Source of the DNA: Lycium barbarum
Lineage: Eukaryota > Streptophyta > Magnoliopsida > Solanales > Solanaceae
Direction: 5' to 3'
Length of the DNA stretch: 64,000 bases
Assembly (NCBI RefSeq): GCF_019175385.1
Contig: NC_083338.1
Span: forward strand, 64,636,884-64,700,883
The notes below the pieces were generated by a model. The model had not been told where the DNA came from. It made no database searches and was given only the letters and a program-made list of their open reading frames with translations. Numbering within the stretch: position 1 is the stretch's first letter; the number at the start of each line of letters is the position of its first letter. Positions 24,391 to 37,357 of the stretch are shown one piece after another. Both the position numbers and the translations under genes were made by a program.

Positions 24391-24423
24391 AATTCGAGGA
24401 CGAATGTTTTAAAGGGGGGAGGA
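24391..24423 (+). promoter_or_regulatory. Element E polypurine tract and partial inverted repeat
   Basis: TTCG-AGGA-CGAA core of the inverted repeat, then the purine run AAAGGGGGGAGGA directly before the LTR start at 24424. Confidence 0.82.
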
Positions 24424-27400
24424 TGTTACATAGGGCATTTTTGCATGTTCGAAAAAAATTGAGATAACTTGACTTGTAATGAATAAGGCCATATTTGGAC
24501 CTTACTTGGTATGAATGTGTCGGCTATGAATATATATTGGTGTGGAATAACGAAAGGAGGCCAAGGGCAAAAATTGGAATTTTGAACATTTGCTTCATGA
24601 ATTACAAAATGTAACCATTTGGACTCAAAAAAATATAAGAGAAATGAGGCCCAACAAGGGGAATCCCAACCGGCCATAGGTTGGCCCAAACCCACAAATT
24701 ATTATGTGGTTAATTAATTATATATGTGGATAAGCATGCTAGAAGCTTCGAGAAAAACAAAGAAAAATCAAGAACAAAAAAAAAAAAAGAGGTCACGGCT
24801 AGAGAGGAGAAAAAGAGAAAGGAGAAAGATAAAATTCTTGGAGCCTAATCTTGGGTTCAAAAATTCATTTCTTGTGGGATTATTACCAAGCTCAAGATTC
24901 TCTACAACTTGGTATAATTATTTTGGCAAGAGGACAACTCTAGTGGCAAGTGAAGAATTTGAAGAAAAGGTAAGAATTTCATGCCTTTGTTATGTTATGG
25001 AAGGTGTATGCATGTTGTAGAGTGTGGAATTGAGTAAGGAGTATGAAACTTGTGTGTTATGTGTATGAATATATGTTGGCCATGTGGGAGGTTTTGACCG
25101 TGTGTGTGTGTGTGTTGTATACTTATGATGAGTCAAATTTATGTTATAATCTAGTTGTGGTGATGATGGAATTTGTATTGGAAATGAAAGTTGAATGAAT
25201 TAATGAATGTTGGAAATTTTAGTGCATGGCCGTGTGGATGTATAAATATGTGTGTGTGGCCGTGTAGTGCAATATGTTGGAGAGAACATGGATTTGTTAT
25301 AATTAGTATGTTAATTGTGTGGTAATCTTGTGATGAAAATGAGAAAAAGTGTTGTTAATTGGTTGTCGGAAAGTAGATGATTATAGTATAGTTTATGTGA
25401 TTATGGGAATGAAATTGTAAGAATATGCTATGGATGTTTATGCTAAAGATTGGAGGTTGCGGGTGAAATATGCCCTTAGTAGGAAACTTGTATATTGCGT
25501 ATATCTTATGTGTATTTGGTGAAAACGATATGATATGCCTCCGATTCATGTTGTAATGATCTTGATGAGTGATGAATATGAAAATGGTAAGATTGGTTTG
25601 AAAGTGTAAGGTCGGAATGGAAGATGTTATGTTATGCCATATTAGGTGTCTTGTAATGCTTGTTGTTGTTATTGATGTTGTTTCTGGGTTGCTGTGTTGA
25701 TAAATTAAGCCGAGCTAAGTCTCGAGGATGTTATATATATAGGGGAAATGCTGCCGAAATTTCGGTAGGCAAGTATGTGATAAAATTTGGATTCTTAAAG
25801 GCTTGAATTTGACAATTGGTAAACATGACCATTTGTAGATTCTGGATGAAATTGGAATCGAAGCCAAGCGAGCGTAAGACACAATCGAGGTATGTAAAGC
25901 CTACCCCTTCATTCTTAGGCATGTTCTGAACATAATAGGCTCGGCCGCGAGCCCTAAATACGACTCCGTTCCTCGGAATTCTAGATGGAAATCCGCTCCA
26001 ATTCCTTCAGTAAGATTGAATCCATTTCCTTATAACTTGTCTTCAAAGTGAACCTTAAGTATGCAACCTTCCTAAACGGAGTCGGAATACTTGCAAATCA
26101 TTATGGACGACCTCATAAGGTCTACTATCTGTAATTTACGTACGCCTCCTCGGGTTGGTCCAAGGGGGGCCGACAAGGCCCGATACTTTCTGTATAACTT
26201 TAACTACTTTGTTTATGTCCGCCTTTCTCAGACAACATCTGGATTAACATTCTAATCATGATATGACGATATTTTTATATAAATCTTACAAAATGATTTT
26301 GACATCTGAAAGTCTTACTCTGGTAATAATCTGTCGTGCCTTCCCAAGTAGGATATAGGCGCGTATTATGAACACTATCCGATTACTCTGATTTGACTCG
26401 CCGTTTGGCATACTTCAGTTTGATTGAGTCTGTATAATGATCTGTATGTATGTGGTTTCTCATTAATCTGTTCGTGGATGTCTCAATGCTTCCTTCACTG
26501 CGCCCGGGCCAGGTTCTGTTATCGAGCATACTCCTCTGCATTGTTCACCGCGTCCCTCGGTATGCGGGCCGGGATTTGTTTATATCTGTATGATATTATG
26601 ATTTGTGTATGGGGATGGCGGCCAGGATGGCATATGATCTGATTCTGTCTGTCCACCGCGTCCCGTACTAAGAGGGCCGGGTTCTGTTACCGCATCCCTC
26701 ATGAGAGGGCCGGGATCTGTATGTATGTATGTATGTATATGCTATCTGTATCTGTATAAGCATATGACTCTGTATGACTCTGCATGCATGATTTTGTTCG
26801 TCCGTTTGGATCATACTTCTGTCTGTCCGTATGAATTATGATTCTGTCTGTTCGCCTGGACTATGATTCTATCCGTCCATCTGGACTATGATTCTGTCTG
26901 TTCGTCTGGGTTGTGATTATGTCCGGTACATTTCTGTCTGTCCGTTCGGATTATGATTCTGTCCGGTATTCTTCCGCCTGTCTGTCTGAATTACGACTCT
27001 GTTCGGTATACCTCTGTCTGTTCGTTGGATTATGATTCCGTTGGCTATACTTCCGTGCTTCTAATTCAGACTATGATTATGTTTGTTATATTTCCGCTTT
27101 ACATACTCGGTACATTTTACGTACTGACCCCCGGTTCTTCGGGGGCTGCGTTACTTGCCCGCAGGTACAGACGCACCCGGTGATACGCCGCCAGTCTAGG
27201 ACTCAGATTCCGCTATTTTGAAGAGCTCCTCTGATCCGGAGCAAATACTTTTGGTATATATCTTCTGACATCTGTATATTCTGTATGTATGATAATTCTA
27301 GGTACGGCGGGGCCCTGTCCCGTCATCTGATTCTGTATGTCTGTTAGAGGCCTGTAGATATGTATGTGGGTTACGGGTTACATCTGTTCATGTAGGTGCG

Positions 27401-27621
27401 TACGATTTTGTGACTCTGTCTGTTATGTTAGCCTCATCGGCTTATGCAAAAGTTTCAGTATGCATATGTATATATATTTTCGCGCGCGCCGTATCTGTAT
27501 TGGCTTGAATCTGTAAACACCTATTTGAAATGTTCTGTCTGGTACGCCGATTCTGTCAGGTAGGTACGTATGGGTACCCAGTTAGGGTGCCAGTCGCGGC
27601 ACAGGGGGTTGGGTCGTGACT
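24424..27621 (+). repeat. Element E 3' LTR (about 3.2 kb)
   Basis: Starts TGTTACATAGGG and ends GGTTGGGTCGTGAC at 27620; the usual final A is a T. It contains the CCGAAATTTCGG palindrome (near 25752), TCTGTCTGTCCG-type repeats (26800-27060) and a short CG-alternating run near 27480. The sequence beyond is minus-strand LTR F. Confidence 0.87.
27107..27164 (+). other. Three-hairpin LTR cassette, element E
   Basis: SL1 TCGGTAC/GTACTGA, SL2 CCCCC/GGGGG, SL3 CTGCG/CGCAG. The downstream hairpin is at 27306-27324, GGCGGG/CCCGTC. Confidence 0.7.
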
Positions 27622-28934
27622 GGTAAAGCTACAAAAAGGCATAAAATTTACTTCAACGTTAGTAGCTTATTTCTAGACAATTGGGCAGCACTTCCCCTAT
27701 ATCGCTCAATTTCCTCACATTTAAGCCAACTATACAATAACCAACATAGCAACGACCAAAGCACGTCTAAGTTATTACATCAAGAAATAGTCGAAACAAG
27801 ATCCGAGGATACTCCAAAACAGCCCACATAACATAATAATGCCCGATACACCTCAAATATCTAAAATATGCACCCAACAAGCCACATACGCTTCGTATAC
27901 GATATTTTATACGTTTCTTTCTTATCAAATTAGTGATTCACATTAGCAACAACACAACAACGGCCTCAACTTCCATATGCAAGAAAATTATCTTAACATT
28001 AATAAGTCCTAAAGCAGCCCATCAATTACAACAACACAATACAAGCCTTAACTACACTTAGTCCTCCAATTTCACAAGAACAACAACACAACCAGAACCC
28101 GATCATTACCAACACAATACTACCATAAATTTAAATATCAAATTCCTTCACTTTCATCATATAACCCATGACAACAATAACGACAACAATAATCACAATT
28201 AATCCACCATTACTAGTTTAAACAGCCCCCAACCGAATCTTAGCACCAACACACATAATTCTTTACATCCAATTCCACATTCACCAAATTATACAAAGAC
28301 CAAATTATCACTAAAACATGTAAGAGGAAATTAAGCCTTACCTTAGCAAGCTTAAGTTGATCAAGAACTGTCATGGCCGTGAGTTGCCATGGCTGTTGTA
28401 ATCTCTATTTTTTTCCCTCCAATTGGACTTGATAATCAACAATTTAATTGTGTAGAAGGGGGGGCTGGCCGTGAGCTTCATGAAGCTACTGCCATAGACA
28501 TGGCCGTGTGGTTTCTCTCTCTAGCTCACTAGCGAAGCTGAAGTGCCTCTCTCTTAATCCAACTTTGTGAATGACTCATCTGAATTATGAGTCATCTTTA
28601 GGCTATTTATATGCAAGATATCATGTTGACACATGCCCCACTATGGCATGGACCAATCATATTTGGCCATGTTGTAGTGGGGCCCATTTTGCACTACTTA
28701 ACCTTAATTAATCTTAATTAATTACTAATCCTTACTTAATAATCTAATCATGGTTAATTAATCCCTAATCTCCACTAATATTTCTACACCAATTGAATTT
28801 TACAAGAAAATCGTGCACTTATTAAAAATCGGGGAATAAAAGTCCTTGTCTCATATTCCAAAAATAATTTTATCCTTGAATTTATGTCCATTAGCTCACG
28901 AATAGTCCAATGTACAAAAATACGGGATATAACA
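27622..28934 (-). repeat. Element F: family-1 LTR segment
   Basis: Reverse-strand relative of the first ~1.2-1.3 kb of the J LTR. It shows the GGGCAGCACTTCCCCTATAT block near 27682, CAA-rich sequence, and the end TACGGGATATAACA at 28934. The rest would be left of E. It is followed directly by a second copy of its own last 228 bases (G). Confidence 0.82.
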
Positions 28935-29162
28935 ATTAATCTTAATTAATTACTAATCCCTACTTAATAATCTAATCATGGTTAATTAATACCTAATCTC
29001 CACTCATATTTCTACACCAATTGAATTTTACAAGCAAATCGTGCACTTATTAAAAATCGGGGATTAAAAGTCCTTGTCTCATATCCCAAAAATAATCTTA
29101 TCCTTGAACTTATATCGATTAGCTTACAAATAACCCAATGTACAAAAATACGGGGTATAATA
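28935..29162 (-). repeat. Element G 3' LTR, first 228 bases
   Basis: Same length as 28707-28934 and aligned without gaps, but with roughly 7% differences by eye. Its terminal ATA replaces ACA. It leads directly into G's polypurine tract, so it is the true LTR edge of G; F is probably an insertion in it (ATTAA would be the target duplication). Confidence 0.82.
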
Positions 29163-29198
29163 TCCTTCCCCCCTTTAGAACATTCGTCCTCAAATGTT
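29163..29198 (-). promoter_or_regulatory. Element G polypurine tract and adjoining inverted repeat
   Basis: Purine run AAAGGGGGGAAGGA on the element strand, with arms AACATTTG and CGAATGTT (one mismatch) around AGGA at 29179-29198. Confidence 0.8.
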
Positions 29199-29318
29199 AA
29201 ACTAGTCTTATAGTGTCTTATTAAAGTTTTGGGAAAGTCTCCTCTATCGCTATACCTACCAACTTGCATTTAGCAACTCACAGATGCCTCACAGGGCCAC
29301 AATAACATATAGTTTTAT

Positions 29319-32224
29319 TTACCAATCAATGTAATCTAGTAAGGGATTAATGTTACTTGTAGGCATAGGGAACAAGTAGGGATATTTATTCTTCATCTCG
29401 TCTTCGTCTTCCCAGGTCATCTCTTGTCTATTCTTATTTCGCCACAATACGTTGACGGAAGCCACGTCCATAGTACGTAACATTCTGACTTGGCGATAAA
29501 GTATAGCTATAGGGTTCTCCTCGTAGGACAGCTCTTCCATCAACTGCACATCATCCATGGGGAATACTCTAGAAGGGTCACCAATACATTTGCAAAGCAT
29601 TGACACATGAAAGACTGGATGTACTGCTTCCAAATCAGATGGTAGGTCCAACTCATAGGCAACCTTGCCTACCCTACGAATAATCTGATAAGGCCCAATG
29701 TACCTTGGGCTAAGTTTCCACATCTTGCCGAATCTCATTACACCCTTCATGGGTGACACCTTCAAGAACACCCAATCACCAACCTGAAACTCTAAGTGTC
29801 TACGTTGATTATCTGCATATGACTTATGTCGACTCTGGGCTGCGAGTAACCTCTCCTGAATAAGCTTCACCTTATCAATAGCTTGCTGAATCATGTCTGG
29901 GCCTATTAATTTAGTCTCACCAACATCGAACAAACCAATAGGTGACCTACACTTCCTCCCATATAAGGCCTCATACGGTGCCATCTGGATACTAGAATGG
30001 TAGCTATTGTTATAAACAAACTCGATAAGTGGCAAATGATCGTCCCAGCTACCTCATAAATCAATAATACAGGCCCGTAACATATCTCCTAGCGTTTGAA
30101 TAGTACGCTCGGCCTGCCCGTCAGTCTGAGGGTGAAATGTTGTATTAATACTCACTTGTGTCCCTAATCCCTCCTGGAATGATCTCCAGAAGTTAGCTAT
30201 AAACTGAGCTCCTCTGTCTGAGATAATAGATACGGGAACCCCATGGAGTCTCACTATCTCTCTGATATATAACTTTGCATAGTCCTCAGCTGAATAAGTA
30301 ATCTTGACTGGAAGAAAATGGGTTGATTTTGTCAACCTATCCACAATAACCAATATAGAGTCATACTTCCGTGGAGTGCGAGGTAAACCTATAATGAAGT
30401 CCATATTAATTACTTCCCATTTCCAGGTTGGGATCTCTATCTGCTATAATAACCCACCAGGCTTCTAATGCTCGACCTTAACCAGTTGAAAATTTAGGCA
30501 CTGAGCAACAAACTCCGCTATATCCTTCTTCATGCCATCCCACCAATATAAACATCTGAGGTCATGTTACATCTTCGTCGACCCTGGATGAACAGAATAA
30601 CGGGCATAGTGTGCCTCTCCCATAACCTGTTGCCATAACCCTGCAACCTCAGGTACACATAGTCTGCCTTCATATCGTAACACGCCATCAGGTGTAACTT
30701 TGAACGGGGTCTCCTCCTTTTGAAGAGCTGTATCTCTATACCGTGCCAGGACAAGGTCCTCGTACTGGTGCCTCTTTACCTCTTCCATGATAGAGGATTC
30801 AGCAACTTCTCGAATAGAAACTCCATCATCTCCAGAATCAACCAAACGAACTCCAAGGCTAGCTAGTCGGTAAATCTCACGAACTATCTCCTTCTTTTCT
30901 GGTTGCACATCTGTCAAGCTACCCATAGATTTACGGCTAAGGGCATCTGCTACAACATTTGCTTTCCCTGGGTGGTATAAGATATCAACATTATAATCTT
31001 TTAATAACTCTAACCACCGTCTCTGTCGCACATTCAGCTCTTTCTGCTTAAAGATATATTAGAGACTCTTGTGGTCCGTATAAACATCAATATGAACACC
31101 ATATAAGTAATGCCTCTATATCTTCAAAGCATGAATTACCGCTGCTAACTCTCGATCGTGAGTAGGATAATTCCTTTCATTTTTTCTGAGTTGTCGGGAA
31201 GCGTAGGCTATAACCCTGCCATGCTGCATCAATACACAACCTAGTCCAACACCTGAAGCATCACAATAAATAACATAGCCGTCTGGTCCCTCTAGAAGAG
31301 TTAAGACTGGAGCCGTAGTCAGCTTATATTTCAACAACTGGAAGCTTTGCTCACATGCGTCAGTCCACTGGAACGTAGCTGCCTTCTGTGTTAGCCTTGT
31401 TAAAGGCGTTGAAATTGAAGCAAACGTTTCTACAAACCTCCTGTAAAATCCTACTAGCCCCAGAAAACTGCGTACCTCAGTAGGTTTCATAGGTCTAGGC
31501 CAAGTCTTTACAGCCAGCCTCAATCTTCTGTGTATCTACCCGAATACCATCAGCTCCAACAATATGCCCCAAGAATGCTACTGAAGTCAACCATAATTTG
31601 CATTTAGAGAACTTAGCATACAACTTCTGGTGTTGGAGCACCCCAAGTACTATCCTCAAATGATCTGCATACTCCTTTTCTGAACGTGAATAGACCAGAA
31701 TATCATCGATAAATACAATCAGGAACATATCTAGGAATGGTTTGAACACTCAGTTCATTAAATCCATAAATACGGCTGGAGCATTGGTCAGCCCAAAAGA
31801 CATCACTCTAAACTCATAATGCCCATATCGGGTCCTGAATGCAGTCTTCGGAATATCTGCCTCCTTCACCCGCACCTGGTGATAGCCCGATCGTAAGTCA
31901 ATCTTCAAAAAGCATTTAGCACCCTGCAACTGGTCAAATAGATCATCAATCCTGGGATGGGGATATCTATTCTTTATTGTTACTTTATTCAGCCGCCTAT
32001 AATCAATACACATCCGCAGCGACCCATCATTCTTTCTCACAAACAGTACCGGTACTCCCCAAGGTGATGTGCTGGTCCTGATGAAGGCCTTTTCTAATAA
32101 GTCCTTCAGTTGCTCTTTTAACACCTTCAGCTCTGCAGGTGCCATTCTATAAGGAGGAATAGATATGGGCTGAATATCTGGCAATACATCCATAGTAAAC
32201 TCTATCTCCCGCTCCGGAGAAAGT
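29319..32224 (-). pseudogene. Element G pol remnant (RT to chromodomain)
   Basis: A-like polyprotein lacking everything before the RT N-terminus. RT (32224-31495) keeps [10 protein letters not shown] and FIDDILVYS but has a stop at 31750-31752. Near 31515 a four-base insertion (a GGCT repeat) shifts the frame within KIEAVKTW. RNase H, integrase and chromodomain follow in the second frame down to 29319, with stops near 31115 (IWRHY Trp codon), 31062, 30566, 30466, 30444 and 30052. The chromodomain end reads MTWEDEDEMKNKYPYLFP. The 5' half of G is missing because of the junction at 32224-32230. Confidence 0.87.
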
Positions 32225-32230
32225 CCCAAT
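32224..32230. other. Head-to-head junction of minus-strand G and plus-strand I
   Basis: Left of it the minus strand reads RT (GLSPERE). Right of it the plus strand reads gag from [10 protein letters not shown], which continues the sequence seen at 38948 in the second copy of I. No LTR, PBS or target duplication lies between. The junction has at most a few bases of shared sequence (CC or CCC). Confidence 0.85.
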
Positions 32231-32401
32231 GAGTGAGTCCAGAGGCGGACACAGGCAGCAGTTCCCCAGGCATTCAGGCTATTCTATGACATGTGCACCT
32301 CCACGGTTTTCAGGCCAGAGATTTGATAGGTCTGCTCGTTCAGGGCAGAGTCTGAGTTATTCAAGACCTCAGTTTGGAGATGATGTTCCCAGTGTGCGAA
32401 G
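32230..32401 (+). pseudogene. I copy 1 gag fragment
   Basis: [18 protein letters not shown] to PQFGDD: the basic linker of gag, before the zinc knuckle. Compared with copy 2 it lacks about 33 bases just before CSQCAK, and the frame changes there. Confidence 0.8.
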
Positions 32402-35194
32402 TTGCATTGGGGTCAGTGCCGATCAGGTTTAGATGTTTGCTATTCATGTGGCCAACCAGGCCATATCATGCGTGATTGCCCCTCAGTACATGGTAGAGGT
32501 AGGACCCAGCCATCAGGGTCGGTAGCGGGATCTTCGGCATCTGTACACCCTACGGGGCCAGGTTCACATGTGCCAGGCGGCCATGGTAGAGGCAGAGGGA
32601 GAGCTTCCAGTTCCAGCGGTCCTCAGCACCGTATTTATGCTTTGGCTGGATGCCAAGATCTCGAGTCTTCTCCTGACGTGGTCACAGGTATATTATCAGT
32701 ATTCTCTCCTGATGTATATGCATTGATTGATCCGGGCTCCACATTGTCATATGTTACTCCATATATTGCTGGTCGATTTATAGTCGAGCCGGAGTCGATT
32801 AAACCTTTTGAGGTGTCTACACCCGTGGGTGAATCGGTAATAGCTAGTCGAGTATATAGAGATTGTATAGTTACGATTTGTGACCGTCGTACCATGATTT
32901 ATTTGCATGAGCTAGAAATGGTAGACTTTGATGTTATTATGGGCATAGATTGGTTGGCTTCTTGTTATGCCAATGTTAATTGTAGAATGAAGATGGTTCA
33001 TTTCCAATTTCCGGGGGAACCAGTCTTAGAATGGAAAGGGAATTCGGCGTCACCAAAAGGTAGGTTTATTTCCTATCTAAAGGCAAGGAAGATGATCACG
33101 AAAGGATGTATTTATCATCTGGTACGAGTTTAAGATATAGAAGCTGAGTCGCCGACTCTTCAGTCAGTTTCCGTAGTGAATGAATTTCCGGATGTGTTCT
33201 CGGAAGAGCTTCCAGGCCTTCGGCCCGAGCGGGAGATTGATTTTGCCATTGATGTGTTGCTAGACGCTAAACCTATATCTATTCGTCCATATAGAATGGC
33301 ACCCGCAGAATTGAAAGAGTTGAAGGAGCAGCTGAAAGATTTGCTCGACAAAGGCTTCATTAGGCCTAGTTCATCCCCGTGGGGAGCGCCCGTATTGTTT
33401 GTCCGAAAGAAAGATGGCTCCTTGAGAATGTGCATCGACTATCGGCAGTTGAACAAAGTGACGATTAAGAATAAATATCCTCTCCCGAGGATTGATGACT
33501 TGTTCGATCAATTGCAAGGTGCGAAATGGTTTTCAAAGATCGATTTGAGGTCCGGGTATCATCAAGTGAGGGTTAGGGAGAAAGATATCCCTAAGACAGC
33601 TTTTAGAACAAGATATGGTCATTTTGGATTCCGGGTGATGTCATTTGGGCAAACGAACGCGCCAGCGGTATTTATGGATTTGATGAATAATGTGTTCAGG
33701 CCCTTCCTGGATTTATTTGTGATAGTATTTATCGACGATATTTTGGTGTATTCTAGATTCGAGGCAGAACATGCGGATCATTTGCGTATTGTTCTCGGAG
33801 TTCTTGGAACTCAAGAGCTATTTGCAAAATTTTCCAAATGCGAGTTTTGGTTGAACTCGGTGGCACTTTTAGGGCATATTGTTACAACCGATGGTATTCG
33901 AGTGGATAGCCAAAAGATTGAGGCCGTGAAAACTTGGCCAAGGCCCACAACTCCTACGGAGGTTCGTAGTTTTCTAGGCTTAGCCGGTTATTACAGGAGG
34001 TTCGTTGAAGGTTTTTCTTCTATCTCAGCACCACTCACCAAGTTGACCCAGAAATCGATAAAGTTTCAGTGGACAGATGCTTGCGAACGTAGCTTCCAAG
34101 AGTTAAAGGGTAGATTGACTTCTGCCCCAGTTTTGACACTTCCAGAGGGATTGGAGGGATATGTCATTTATTGTGATGCTTCAGGTGTTGGGCTAGGTTG
34201 TGTATTGATGCAACATGGCAAGGTGATTGCGTATGCTTCAAGGCAATTACGAAAACATGAGCAGAATTATCCTACCCATGATCTAGAATTGGCCGCGGTG
34301 GTTCATGCATTAAAGATATGGAGACATTATTTATATGGTGTCCACGTGGATATTTACACAAATCATAAGAGTCTTCAATACATCTTCAAGCAGAAGGGGT
34401 TGAATCTGCGGAAACGATGATGGTTAGATTTGCTAAAGGATTACGATGTTGTTATCTTGTATCACCCGGGAAATTGGGATGATCATTTTCCACTCATAGA
34501 ATTCGCTTACAATAATAGTTATCACTCTAGCATTCAGATGGCACCGTATGAGGCCTTATATGGGCGGAAGTGTAGATCCCCGGTTGGGTGGTTCGAAATA
34601 GGAGAGGCTCAGTTGATAGGGCCAGACTTGGTTCAGCAAGCCATGGAGAAATATAAGCTCATAAAGGATCGGTTGTTAGCGGCACAAAGTCGTCAAAAGT
34701 CCTATGCGGATAATCGTCGAAGAGACTTGGAGTTCGAAGTGAAAGATTGGGTATTCTTGAAGGTATCGCCGATGAAGGGCGTTATGAGGTTTGGCAAAAA
34801 GGGGAAACTTAGTCCCTGATATATTGGGCCATATGAAATTGTACGAAAGATAGGCAAAGTGGCCTATGAGCTAGACCTACCTCCGGAATTGGAGTCGGTC
34901 CATCCTGTATTTCATGTCTCGATGCTTCGTAAATGTATTGGAGATCCTACTAGGATCGTCCCAGTAAATGATGTGCAAGTGACAGAGAAATTGACTTATG
35001 AAGAGATACCCATTGCCATATTAGATAGGCAAGTACGGAGGCTTAGAAACAAAGAGGTGGCCTCAGTTAAGGTTCTATGGAGAAGTAGTAAACGAGAGGA
35101 AATGACGTGGGAAGCAGAAGAAAGTATGCGATCAAAATACCCGCATTTATTTCAGCCCTTAGAAGAAGTCCAAGATGAGGCGTCAAGATTATAA
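32402..35194 (+). pseudogene. I copy 1 zinc knuckle, protease, RT, RNase H, integrase end, chromodomain
   Basis: One reading frame with in-frame stops at 33131-33133, 34418-34420 and 34817-34819. Zinc knuckle CYSCGQPGHIMRDC; protease [20 protein letters not shown] and FIDDILVYS; RNase [11 protein letters not shown], where YTDHKSL reads YTNHKSL. After ILYHPG the frame passes straight into NWDDHFPLIEF of the late integrase, so about 1 kb of RNase H end and integrase core, with its catalytic triad, is deleted. The chromodomain end (VKVLWRSSKREEMTWEAEE...KYPHLF) is kept. Confidence 0.88.
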
Positions 35195-35363
35195 GGTATG
35201 TATGCTGTCCTTTTTATGCTTTTTAGGTCGTGTGTGGCCAATTTTTATGCTATTACGTTGTGGCCCTGTATGGCATCGATATTATGGGTTGTTGTGACAG
35301 GGCGATAGTGCCATATTATAGGGGAAACTCTGGCGAAATTTTTACAGAATTCCCGAACACTTT

Positions 35364-35398
35364 AACATTCGAGGACGAATATTCTTAGGAGGGAAGAA
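35364..35398 (+). promoter_or_regulatory. I copy 1 inverted repeat and polypurine tract
   Basis: Arms AACATTCG and CGAATATT around AGGA (35364-35383), then AGGAGGGAAGAA before the LTR. Confidence 0.82.
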
Positions 35399-35619
35399 TG
35401 TTACACCTCGGGAAGAGGATTGCCAAGAGATGGCAAAAGTATTTGATAAGTATCGGAAGGGAATTACGAGAAACGAGTTAGAAAGGACTTAATGATGTCT
35501 CGGAGAAGAGTTATAACGTCCCTTAAATCGATAATGAAGTGTTGAGAAAGTGTTAAAAAGGTTCCATAAGGATCGGAGGTCAAGCGAAGTGATGAGAATA
35601 ATTTCAGTCGACTGATGGG

Positions 35620-35870
35620 TTATACAGCTCATTATACAGACCGTATAATGTTTTACGGACCGTATAATGGACCGTAAAACCATCACAGTGAAGGTTGCTC
35701 ACTGGTGACGTTTTACGGTCAGTTATATGGACCGTAAAACCATTTTATGGACCGTATAGTGGACCATAAAATGGTCACAGCGAGGGGTGCAGGACAGGCT
35801 CATTTGACGGTCAAGTTTACGGACCGTATAATGGTTATACGGACCGTAAAACGTACCGTATAATGGATCC
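35620..35870. repeat. Palindrome array in I middle LTR
   Basis: Repeated units such as TTTTACGGACCGTATAATGG and ATGGACCGTAAAACC, many of them self-complementary around GGACC or GGTCC. Related to, but arranged differently from, the B LTR block. Confidence 0.8.
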
Positions 35871-37357
35871 CGACAGATCAGTGGTGATTCATTAAATAAG
35901 GGACCAAGTTCATGAAATCATTTCAACATTTCATTCCTCTCTCTAAAACATCTCTCTACATTTATTATAAAAGTTTTCAAGGATTATAAGTCATCAACAA
36001 CATTAAATAAGTGAATCAAGAGTAAGAATCCATCAAAGATCATCTAAAGTCAAGAAATCCAAATGGAGAAAAGCTAGGGTTTTACTCAAAGTGGAATATT
36101 ATCAACTAAGGATCGTCCCTACAACATCTAAGGTAAGATTCATGCTATTGATATGTTGTTTAAGGTATTTGAGAGTTGAAATGCTTGGTCACTAGGAGAA
36201 TATAGCAAAATGGGTCATGAATGATGAATAGTGACGTTTTGAGAAATAGTTTGAGTTGAATCATGAATGTTGTTGCGTCGTGATATAATTATGTTATAAA
36301 TGGTGTTAAGATCATGATCTAGACATTTCGACGAATGGACGAAGTTGGGTATGATGACCATGAAAATGGGTGAATAAGAAGCAAATTAAGGAATCTAGAT
36401 AATGTGAATAATATGGATGATTAAAAGTTATTGTTATGATATTATGAATGTATTGTTGACGTTTGGGAGTTGAATCACGATATGGGCAAATGTTGTATAA
36501 ATAAAGGAGATGCTGTCTGATTTTTTTCAGCTTTAGTCATATATGCTAGTTGTCGATTCTAATGATGGTATGCCCTTAATGAAGGAAGAAACATGATCAT
36601 CGGAGGAGTACGCGCGAGTGTAGAATAGTGCGACGGAAAGGTATGTAAGGCTAACCCTTCTTTCATAAGGCATGGTTCTTTGGCCAAATTCCTAAATTCT
36701 CTATATGAGTATGTTGTCTCCAAATGATTGATATTCCGAGCTCGTAAGCTCATGATCCTTGATATGTACTACGATTGTACTACGCACCCCCTATACTGAG
36801 TAAGCCTATGATATAGACGTAGCGATAACGATGATGATAGTAATGATGATGATAATAATAATGATGTTAAAGGTGCCTACGGGCTAGTATGCTTATTTGT
36901 GCCTATGAAGGGCTATAATGAAACCCCGAGCTTATAACGCCGGGTAGAATATACGTGTATGAATATGTATAGAGTATGTATACGATTACAAAACGCGCGC
37001 ACATCTGCAGATGGTACGGATAACCCTGAAGCCTTGGTAGGGCCAGGTATGAGTAACCTTAAGCCTTGGTTGGCCAAGTATGTATATGGAACACCGATTC
37101 TACGAGGTCGGGTATGTTATGTAAATGCTATGTATCTATGTATATATATATATATGTATAAGTTATGTAAATGGAATCATTAAGAGTATGAACATGTTAT
37201 GTATATGGATGTATGTATGCGGATACGCAATAGAAACGGAATGTCCCCATGGAAAGCAAGTAAGTGCCATGATGACGATATTATTGTCTCCGTTCCTATG
37301 CTACTTCATATGTTGGTTATTATGCTTCTATATCGATGTTTATCATGCTTTACATAC

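Larger units (their letters stand above)
22371..27621 (+). mobile_element. Element E: degenerate family-1 element, right part
   Basis: Plus-strand remnant holding late RNase H, integrase, a long non-coding stretch, polypurine tract and a 3' LTR. Its left part is beyond D, B and A. The integrase is cut off in the core, and no chromodomain is found. Confidence 0.85.

Noticed and set aside
24724..25020. Lys/Arg-rich 98-residue ORF in the E LTR
   Set aside because: Product of an A-rich stretch in the LTR; the homologous LTR M has no matching ORF.
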